Of a stretch of 64,000 bases of DNA, positions 54,632 through 63,000 are shown in pieces (the stretch's first letter is position 1; every line of letters starts with the position of its first letter). The notes beneath the pieces are model-generated. The model was not told where the DNA came from. It saw nothing but the letters and a program-made list of their open reading frames with translations, and made no database searches. Source of the stretch: CAYVVT01 sp964454335 (lineage in GTDB: Bacteria > Fidelibacterota > UBA8477 > JABMPR01); assembly GCA_964454335.1 (NCBI GenBank), contig CAYVVT010000006.1, forward strand, positions 115,916 to 179,915, read 5' to 3'. A program made the position numbers and the translations under genes.

Positions 54632-54759
54632 GTCATTGCGAGGAATGAGCCCCGCCGTAGCGGGGTGAATGACGCGGCAATCTTGTTATTCAGGCACCGA
54701 ACAAGACTGACTGGATTGCCACGTCGCCCAATGCTTTGCATTGGCCTCCTCGCAATGAC
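54632..54759. repeat. Palindromic cloverleaf-like repeat, copy B
   Basis: 128 bp. Outer ends GTCATTGCGAGG and CCTCGCAATGAC. Side hairpin 1 is CCCCGC-CGTA-GCGGGG. The central stem is GACGCGGCAATC against GATTGCCACGTC (one G-U pair). Side hairpin 2 is CCAATGC-TTT-GCATTGG. It fills the spacer between lexA and the ImuB-like gene, 22 bp upstream of the latter's ATG. Confidence 0.9.
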
Positions 54760-54803
54760 ATTTGAATATTCTTGGTTTCTGCTCATCTCAGATCCGCGTC
54801 CTG

Positions 54804-55412
54804 TTATCCCTGATACTGCCTGAGCAGGCCTACCACCACGCCCTTGATCTCGAATTCGTCATCTTCCTGCACCACGATGGGCTGGTACTGGCCGGAGCTG
54901 TTGCAGGGACGCAGGGTGATACTCGCAGGGCTGAGATCCAGTTTCTTCACCGTGGCCTCGCCGTTGATGGTGGCTACCACGATGCGGCCGTTCTCGGCCT
55001 TTTCCTGGGGCTTGACGATGATGACGTCACCGTCCTCGATGTTGGCGTCCATCATGGAGTCTCCCCGGACCCGGAGAGCGAAATTGTTGGTGCCCTTCAG
55101 GAGATAGCTGGGGACTTCCACCGGCTCGGGCACTTCCACGGCTTCGATGGGGATACCGGCCGTGACGTTGCCCAGGATGTTCACCAGGGTGATGTCACCG
55201 ATGAGGCCGGTAAGCCGGATGTTCCGGGCGGTACCGGACCTGTCGAAATCGATGTAGCCCCGCTCCTTGAGGATACCCAGCTTCTTCTGAATGGAGAAGT
55301 TGGATCCCAGCCCGAAATGCTCCCGGATCTCACTGATGGTGGGCGCCATCTGCTGGCCCTGGATGAAATTGGCGATGAACTTGTACAACTCACGCTGCTT
55401 CTTCGTTAGCAT
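54804..55412 (-). CDS. lexA: LexA repressor
   Basis: A 202-residue SOS repressor. The N-terminal winged HTH covers ~1-65 (LTKKQRELYKFIANFI, APTISEIREHFG, SIQKKLGILKERGYI). The self-cleavage site is VTAG (Ala85-Gly86), with catalytic Ser119 (VRGDSMMDANI) and Lys156 (GEATVKKL), the same numbering as in E. coli. AAGGAGAGCACC precedes the ATG. First gene of the cassette with the ImuB-like and dnaE2 genes, so it probably controls itself and them. The HTH recognition region differs from enterobacterial LexA, so the operator may also differ. Confidence 0.97.
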   Translation of the reverse strand: MLTKKQRELYKFIANFIQGQQMAPTISEIREHFGLGSNFSIQKKLGILKERGYIDFDRSGTARNIRLTGLIGDITLVNILGNVTAGIPIEAVEVPEPVEVPSYLLKGTNNFALRVRGDSMMDANIEDGDVIIVKPQEKAENGRIVVATINGEATVKKLDLSPASITLRPCNSSGQYQPIVVQEDDEFEIKGVVVGLLRQYQG

Positions 55413-55447
55413 GGTGCTCTCCTTGGACGGAAATTGAGACCTTCACT

Positions 55448-55586
55448 GGTCATTGCGAGAAGGGCAAAGCTGCTTGCAGCAGCTTTGAACGACGAAGCAA
55501 CCTCGTTATTGAGGTGCAGTGCTTTGCATCGGAGTTTGCTTCGTCGTTCGACAAGCTTCCAGCTTGTCGACCTCCTCGCAATGACC
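55448..55586. repeat. Palindromic cloverleaf-like repeat, copy C
   Basis: 139 bp. Outer ends GGTCATTGCGAG and CTCGCAATGACC. Side hairpin 1 is AAAGCTGCT-TGC-AGCAGCTTT. The central stem GAACGACGAAGCAA against TTGCTTCGTCGTTC is perfect. Side hairpin 2 is GACAAGCT-TCC-AGCTTGTC. It starts 36 bp upstream of the lexA ATG, so it lies in the leader of the SOS transcript or between promoter and gene. Confidence 0.9.
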
Positions 55587-55667
55587 GAGGGATATTTCAT
55601 GTTTGCATTCATGTCAAACCCGTGTCCTATCGCCCTGCATTCTGTCTCCTGTCTTCTTCCCAAAGAT

Positions 55668-55686
55668 AGGTGTACAAAAGGTGTAC
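55668..55686. promoter_or_regulatory. Direct repeat AGGTGTAC-AAA-AGGTGTAC, candidate LexA operator
   Basis: Two identical 8-mers with an 11-bp period lie about 255 bp upstream of the lexA ATG, beyond copy C. The GTAC-N7-GTAC spacing parallels the GTTC-N7-GTTC direct-repeat SOS box of alphaproteobacteria. No CGAAC-type or CTGT-N8-ACAG box was seen nearer to lexA. No second example in the window, so low confidence. Confidence 0.3.
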
Positions 55687-55706
55687 GACAAGAAAAATAA
55701 GCTCCA

Positions 55707-55738
55707 AAATAAAAAAGGGCCCGCATTGCGTACCCTTT
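55707..55738 (-). terminator. Terminator of the giant-protein/lipoprotein operon
   Basis: On the minus strand AAAGGGTACGC, AAT, GCGGGCCCTTT (one mismatch, one G-U pair) is followed by TTTATTTT, 76 bp past the stop codon at 55814. Confidence 0.8.
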
Positions 55739-55753
55739 GTTCCTTTATCTACC

Positions 55754-55787
55754 CCCTGCCTCCTTCGACAAGCTCAGGATGGCAGGG
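55754..55787. repeat. Palindrome around a CTTCGACAAGCTCAGGA core
   Basis: CCCTGCC (55754-55760) and GGCAGGG (55781-55787) flank TCCTTCGACAAGCTCAGGAT, itself partly self-complementary. Short palindromes with this core are seen in intergenic DNA of many bacteria. The CGACAAGCT string is shared with a side arm of copy C. Confidence 0.5.
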
Positions 55788-55813
55788 AGTTCTCGAAATG
55801 GGAAAACAGAATG

Positions 55814-56401
55814 CTATTCGAACTTGAGCGAGATCAGGCTCCCCTTCAGATCGAAGACCACAACGCCATTGTCGTAAAGCCAGACCTGGTTCTTGTTGTC
55901 AATGGTGTAGCGTTCAGCAGGGCGGCCGTATTCACGGAGAACCAGTTCCTGGTCAGAGCCGGGAAAGACCTCGATGGGATCCAGCTCCTCCACAGGTTCT
56001 TCGATCGGTTCCGTCATGGGTACGCCGCTTTCCTTGACATCAGCCAGATCGGCTTCCAGAAGCTCCAGGCTGGTGAGAATGTCGTTCAACTGGGCTTCCA
56101 TCTCGGGTGTGACGCCCTGAGCCTGGCCGGCTTTGGCCACGGCAGCACGCAGGGTTCTGATCTGCTTTACGATGGCCGGGATCTGTTTGGCCAGTTTGGC
56201 CTGATTTGCCTTCAGAGTCTTCACATCCTTCTCCAGGGCACCGATCTTGGAGATGGCCAGTTTCTGGAATTTCTCATTCTGATCGAACAGGGCCTTCAGC
56301 CTCTGGTCCACTTCGGTGGTGTCTGGAGGACTGGCACAGGCGCTCATCAGAACGAGCAGGGCGATGCTGGAAGACAGGAACAACAATAATCGATTTTTCA
56401 T
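55814..56401 (-). CDS. Coiled-coil lipoprotein of unknown function
   Basis: A 195-residue predicted lipoprotein (lipobox LMSAC, Cys22). Residues ~30-125 are a long heptad-like helix rich in Lys, Leu, Ala and Glu (DQRLKALFDQNEKFQKLA, LEKDVKTLKANQAKLAKQI). An acidic/Pro linker follows (~130-145), then a short C-terminal domain (LVLREYGRPAERYTIDN, NQVWLYDNGVVVFDLKG) that resembles small BamE/SmpA-like outer-membrane lipoprotein folds. It starts 7 bp after the TPR gene. Possibly part of an envelope complex; no firm family. Confidence 0.75.
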   Translation of the reverse strand: MKNRLLLFLSSSIALLVLMSACASPPDTTEVDQRLKALFDQNEKFQKLAISKIGALEKDVKTLKANQAKLAKQIPAIVKQIRTLRAAVAKAGQAQGVTPEMEAQLNDILTSLELLEADLADVKESGVPMTEPIEEPVEELDPIEVFPGSDQELVLREYGRPAERYTIDNKNQVWLYDNGVVVFDLKGSLISLKFE

Positions 56402-56408
56402 GGTCTAC

Positions 56409-57020
56409 TCAATGCTTTTGGAGTTCTTCGATCATCAAGGCCAGTTCCGCCTGGCCCTGAGGGGTTGAGACATCCGGATCCCAATCCGGTTCCAGATCCA
56501 GGATCACCAGCAGATCCTCAATCCACGACTTGCTCTGGACGAAGTCACCTTCGGAGAAATAGCATGTGGCGATGAGGATCATGATGTCCTTGAAATTGAT
56601 CCGGAAGTTATGCGAGAATTCAAAGATCGGGTTCAGGTCGTGCAATTCCTCCGCTTCAATGATGGCATCATTGTAATTCCCCATACCATGGTAGGCGAAC
56701 GCGATACCCGCCAACATCTCGAAACGGACCTGACTGCTGTCGTCGTTGTCATACAATAGACCTTCGTCGAAGAACAACCAGGCTGAATCAGCGTCATCGA
56801 ACTCGATATAGCACCAGCCCATGCCGTTATAGCCATCCGCATAACTGGAATCCATATCCAGTCCGGACTGGAACTCTGCGAATGCGCCTGCAAAATCCCG
56901 TTCCTCGTAAAGCACCCAGCCGTATTCCACGAAATCGTCGACTTCGGGTTCTAGTTTGTCACGGCAATTTGCCAGGACCAGAATGAGGATCGATAGAATG
57001 AGGATTGTGTATTTCTTCAT
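56409..57020 (-). CDS. TPR-repeat lipoprotein
   Basis: A 203-residue predicted lipoprotein. The ATG at 57020 has GAGGTGGATC upstream and is preferred over the ATG at 57032, which overlaps the preceding gene. The lipobox VLANC gives Cys about 19. It contains several TPR-like helix pairs (VLYEERDFAGAFAEFQSGLD, YNGMGWCYIEFDDADSAWLF, GIAFAYHGMGNYNDAIIEAE). TPR lipoproteins act as scaffolds at the envelope, including in T9SS-bearing bacteria (PorW-type). Placed between a giant T9SS cargo gene and a coiled-coil lipoprotein, it may help handle or anchor that cargo; inference only. Confidence 0.82.
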   Translation of the reverse strand: MKKYTILILSILILVLANCRDKLEPEVDDFVEYGWVLYEERDFAGAFAEFQSGLDMDSSYADGYNGMGWCYIEFDDADSAWLFFDEGLLYDNDDSSQVRFEMLAGIAFAYHGMGNYNDAIIEAEELHDLNPIFEFSHNFRINFKDIMILIATCYFSEGDFVQSKSWIEDLLVILDLEPDWDPDVSTPQGQAELALMIEELQKH

Positions 57021-57028
57021 GATCCACC

Positions 57029-60000
57029 TCATCTCAGCACAAGCATTTTAACGGATTTGAAATAGCCCTTGTCCGTCATCAGACGGGCAAAGTAGATCCC
57101 GCTGGCCACTGGGGCTCCCCGGGCATCCATGCCATCCCATTCCAGGTTATACTGTCCCGGCTGGTAGAGATCGCTGATCAACGATCTCACCTCCTGACCC
57201 AGGATATTGTAAACACGCAGATCGACATGTTGGGTCAATCCATCCATGAAGCCAATATCAAATGCGATGGTGGTGGAAGGATTGAAGGGATTCGGGTAGT
57301 TCTGCGACAGACTGCTGATCTCCGGCACAACGATGGTCTGCGGTCCGAGTTTGAAAGCACCGAAACGATTGGTCCAGGCGACGACCTCCTCATCATCCCC
57401 CAGGGAGATCAGTTCTCGGAATTCTCCATTCTCACCAAGCTGATAGATCGCCTGGTCCGGACCCGTTGAGGTCATTCTCAACAGGATGGGTTCAGCGAGT
57501 TTCAGCTTGTCAGGAAGAATGGCGTACAATGCCTCCTTGTCCCTGATCAGTTCATTCTCAAGCACTGCGACATTCCTGTATCGTTCCAGGCTGCCACGAT
57601 CACCCTGCACCTCGAACTTCTCATCTGCACTTCTGGCCAACCATGCTGCTGCGGGTTTAACCAATGTAAGCGTGACCGAACTGGTGATGGTGGTATCCCC
57701 CACCCAATTGGAGGCAAAGACCTCGAGCTCCTTCGTGCCGGTAGTGTCAAAATTCACCACGCCGGTCCAGACATAATTGCCCGCCTCAGGATCCACCTGG
57801 CTGAGTTCGATCTCATCATCGTTGAATGTCGCCATTACAGAATCTGCCTGGCCCAGACTGTCAACAATAAGCAGCTCATACAGGGTCATGAAAGCAGGAT
57901 TGGCGTACAGACCCAGTATCGGATTGGGTACCTCGAAGATACCGATCTCCATCTTTACCAGCATTGTGTCCTGTAAAGGATCGTTGGTTGATATAAGTAT
58001 GGTGTCCAGCCTCGCGCCCACATTGAATCCAGGTGTTTCCAGATCAATGTTTATAATGATGGCACTGGAATCCTGGAATGCGATGGTGCCTGTATCAATG
58101 GGCAGCGTTATCCAGCTGGGCTTGTCCAGCAGTGCCCAACGCAAATCTGTAAGACCGTCATTCCGCAGCTGGAATGTGTCATTCTTTACTTCGTCTCGCT
58201 GCATTCGATTGTAGAGTGAATCCGGATTCGCGACTGCAATGGCCGCAGAGCTCGTGAATTCCCAAATAGTCTCTACTGCTGAGACCAGTGACGTATCGTA
58301 AGCCTTGACATACCATTCCACAGGATCCGGTACGGGGAAGTCCATTTCGGAGATATCAACCGTATCCCCCAGGAACTCCGTGAAGTCCAGACTGTCAAAG
58401 GGTTCCTCACCTTCTTGCGCAAAGAAGACCTTGTACCGCAATGGATCATTCTCGATATCCACCGCCTCCAGCCAGGTGAAGGTCAGCAGCAGGCTGTCCT
58501 CAGGTTGAATGACCGTGCCATCGGCTGGTGAGACCAGGAATACAGCTTCTGGCGCATCGTTCACCTGGGTCACATCGATGGTAAAAGTGGTATCGTCGAA
58601 TGCGCCAAGTGCATCGGTTACGCGGACATCGATAACCCACTCACCACTGTCTGCGTTCAAGGGGGTCCAGCTTATGACACCTGTCAATGAATCCACGGTC
58701 ATGCTGTCAGGAGCGGACAAGAGTGAATAATAAAGGGTGTCACCACTGATCGTACCAAGATCCGGATCATCCGCCAGGAGACTATAAAGGAACAGAGAAT
58801 CCTCGATTGCTGTAGAATCGAAACCATCCGTGAAGAAGGGATCGGAATTGATCACGAACTGAAAGGTGTCTACGGCTGTCAACGACCGGTTCCTGGCACT
58901 ATCAACAGACATGATCTTGACCTGATAATTACCACGATTCGCAAGGGAATCATCTGCGAGATCGTAATCCCAGAGACCCCCCGCCCAGTCCGGCTCAAGC
59001 ACCGTACTGTCTGATGTCCATTGAGTACCATCCCAGTAGGTACTATCCGATAGGCGCATGATATCAATATGCATGGAATCCACGCCGGAAAATTCATCTG
59101 AATAGGTACCGCCAAAAGAATTGACATCTACCCAGTCGATGACATGATAGTAGGGATCGATATCTTCACCGGCAAGCGGACGAGTAAGATCGGCGAATGC
59201 CCCACTCGTACTGAGTGTATCTGAAGCATTACCGGCACCATCCACTGCTCGAAGATTCAGATAATACGATTCGGGCTGAACCCAGGTCAGCACTGTATCG
59301 AAATTCAATGAGTCGCCGACATTGATCCAATCCATGAAATCAGATATCCCAACACTGTGCCCGACGGAGACATCATAGCGCTCCAACCCAGACACGCCGC
59401 TATCGTAGCCTGACCAGGCAGCATACAGACTGTCTGAGACATTGATATAATCCAGATCAATGGTTTCCTCAGTGATGAAGGCTCCTCCCTGTGGCGCGAT
59501 TCGGTCTGCCACCAATCGGTTCAGGAGAGTGTCAGAGGAGGTCTGATTCCCAGCTCGATCCTGCATCATGACAAAGAAGTGTAGCTCCAGACCATCGAAT
59601 GCGAAACCACCATGTAACTCAAGTTCCGCTTCCGTATTCGTATGGTTGATGGTAACACCCGCGGCAGTAATATCAGTGGCCGGACCTATCTGATCGTAAT
59701 CCGGCTGGCCATCTGAGGTCATATAGGTCATGACCTCACCACCAGGCAGGGTTGGATCAGTTGCGATCGGTACTTCGAAAAGGATCCCATCATTGGATGC
59801 ATTATAGAAACTGTCGACCACGACACCACCAGTTGTAGTGAGACTGGTGAGGGTGAATGGTGCTGGAGGTGAGAAATCGATCTCAATGCCTGGATACGGT
59901 GGTTCAGCTTCGGCGCGGTTGCCTGCTGCATCCACCAGTGCGATACTTGCATTCAAGTTTCCACCGTCCGTAAATCCAGCAACATTGTTCACACTGGCGC

Positions 60001-63000
60001 TGTCGAGCAGAATACCGGTAGTATTACCAAGCATCGGACCGGTGATGACAGTGGTTTCCATATCTGTGTAACCGCCACCGGCATCCAGCAGGAGAATAAG
60101 TTCTCCGTTTTCAAGGCTGAAATCATTCGGCACCAGGTTGTCCACGCCGATCCCCTCATTGCTCAGATTGTAATATCCATCGACTACTACAGGTCCTGTG
60201 GCCAGGAAATTGGTTGCAGAGTTCACAAGTGGCGCATACTGGTCCACGAGGAGAAATCCTGTTGCTGCGGCACTGGAATCACGATTTCCAGCCTGGTCCA
60301 CAACCAGGATGAAGGTATAAAGGGTGTCTCTGTCGGCATCATCCGGCCAGCCAGGAATACCTTCCACCAGTAGTGAGTCATATTCTTCGACAAAACTCTC
60401 ACCCTCGGAGGCGATGGGGATGTTCACGTCTTCAATGTATTCTGATCCAGATACTCCCGTGTTGATACCCAGCTTTACCCTGGCGAAACCGTCGATCAGC
60501 GTTGGATCACCTACCGGCAGCGTGAATGAAACGGTCAGCGTGTCTGCTGAATCGTTCCAATAACCAGCAGGCATGTTCTGCCCAATGGCTGTAACCGAAC
60601 TGGCCTGTGGTGCCACCGGATTGGATTGATCGGAAAGCAGGGTCTCAGTACTGGGAGAATAAATGGTCTCATTTCCGGCGGCATCCCTCACCGCAGCCCG
60701 GAATTCCAGGGTCTGTGCATCAGAATCGCCGAGAGCGTCGATCTCTGTACGGGTGATGAGCATATCCTGGTTGCCCTGGGCCTGAGTTATGGAACCAGTG
60801 GTTGTGAAGCGCGTGAATGAAGGACCTGCGGAGGTGATACGGCCTTCAATGAAGATCGTTCCACCGATCATGGTGGGATCAGGTACGGCGCCCCAGCTGA
60901 CATTCACAGTTACATCCGTATTCCCGATATTCAGATATCCGGGAACGATCACACCGCCAGCACTGGCAACCCCACCAGTTGTGGCTGTGGTGGGCGGCGT
61001 CAGGTCAACGGTGATGGTGGTTGTGCTCGCAAGGAATTGGACGGAATTACCGGCAGCATCGGTCACGATGGCTACAAACTCCAGTTCGACACCGTCATTC
61101 ACAACCGGTAACGCCTCAAACACGGCCTCGGAGAAACTGATGACCTGGTCCGTCCCTACAGCTGTGATTGGATCCGGATCACCCAGATTGGTGCTGGGAT
61201 CGCCCACCAGACCGGTGAGGACCTGTACGGTACCACCTTCCAGACTTGCATCAGCCGGAATGGGTACGGTTACCTCGAGATCAGTGTTGACCGTATTCCA
61301 GTATCCAGCTTCCACCGGATCACCTACGGCAGTTACATTTCCAACGGTTCCCTGTGTCGGACCCACTTCATCGACAATAATTGCATGTTCCGGATCAGGA
61401 CTTTCATTTCCAGTGGTGGAATTTCCAGCTCTATCCGTGAGAATTGCAGCAAAATGGAGGGTATCCCCTTCGGAATAGCCGGGGATCGCTTCCACATCTG
61501 TTCGACTGATACTGACCGCGCGTGGAACATTATGGTTTGAGACAACCTCTTCTGATCCAATAGATTCCCAGGAACCGGCGTCTCCATTTTTCGAGGTAAT
61601 CTGGATGGTTCCGTTGACCATCGTGATATCCTCAGGGATTGGTACGATCACTTGAATATCAGTATTGTTCTCATTCCAATATCCTGGTGAAACAGGATCG
61701 CCAACCGCAACGACGCTGGTGACTGTAAAATCATCCGGCGGACCTTCATCTATCTCGAGAGTGTTCGGGCTATTCGCACCCGTGCGTTCATTGCCCACGG
61801 CGTCAGTGATCACGGCCGTCATCGCCAGAATGGCTGTATTCCCCACCAGCGGAAAATTGGGGTGGCCTTCAAGCTGGGCACGAGAAACATACATGACCTG
61901 GTCCTGGAGGATTGTAACCGTGTAAGGATCACCGATGTTGGTCATACCGGCACCGGCGATACTGGCCTGCAGCTGGATCGTCCCATCGATGAGGGATGGA
62001 TCCGAACCGTCAACCGGAACGGAAACCTGCAGGCTGTCGTGCTCGGAGTTCCAGTAAAAGGCGGCATTTTCTGTATCGTCTGTGGTATAGATCGTCCCGG
62101 ATGCAAAGGTAGCCGGCAGGATCCCATCTACATTGAAGACGACATTATCGCCAAGATTCTCTCCAGCGGGAATGGTGCTGACATCCACTGGGTTCCCCAC
62201 AGCCGCGTTCACCAGGTCTTCCCCAGCATCCGTAATGCTGATAACATTTAGGGTATCTACCAGGTCCGTTGCAAACACAGTGAAATCGAAATGGATCTCA
62301 CTGGTGTCATCCGCAACCTCGGTATGATTGATGAGAATGGATCTGTCAGTGGTGCCGGTCTCAAACAGCACTTCTAGATCACCTGCATTCATCTCGATAT
62401 TCTCATCGAACTTGATGACGACCGTAACGACATCCCCAAACTTCTTGTCTCCTGCCGAGCTGGTGCTGGTGACGTACAGGATCTCGGTAGATTGGCCATA
62501 AATGTTCAAGACCACATTGTCTTCCAGCAGTTCCCCGCCTGGAAGCGTGGTGAAATCAGCTTCGTTCCCCGCTTCATCAAAAAGTTTATCTGCAGTGGCC
62601 GATACTCCGGCCACCTGCAGCGGAACGGCATTGTCATCTTCCTGTACGGTGAAGGAGAGCATGACACTATCAGCATCCGAGATGGTAGTGGTCTCCAGTG
62701 GACTCGAGGCCGTATTTATAACGGCGGACAAGGTCCCGCCGCCTTCCAGGGTCACGTTCTCCGATAGACGTAACTTGACGTTGATACTTGATCCCACTCC
62801 GTAATTACCCGGGTCCGTCTCGGAAGTGATCTCTGTTATGGTTGGATCGATCTGATCCACGTCGATCTCGATATCGTTCAGTTCATTTGAATCCGTATAG
62901 TTGGAGAAATTATCGGTTATTCGGGCACCAACGGTTACTGTGGATCCCTCGAGTTCTGTACTGAGCGCTTCGAAGGCCGTATTGTCGATGGTGATGACCT

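Larger units (their letters stand above)
55413..55813. other. 401-bp region upstream of lexA
   Basis: Holds in order palindromic copy C (55448-55586), a featureless stretch, a GGTGTAC direct repeat (55668-55686), the terminator of the lipoprotein operon (55707-55738) and a palindrome (55754-55787). No protein-coding gene was recognised. Confidence 0.7.
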
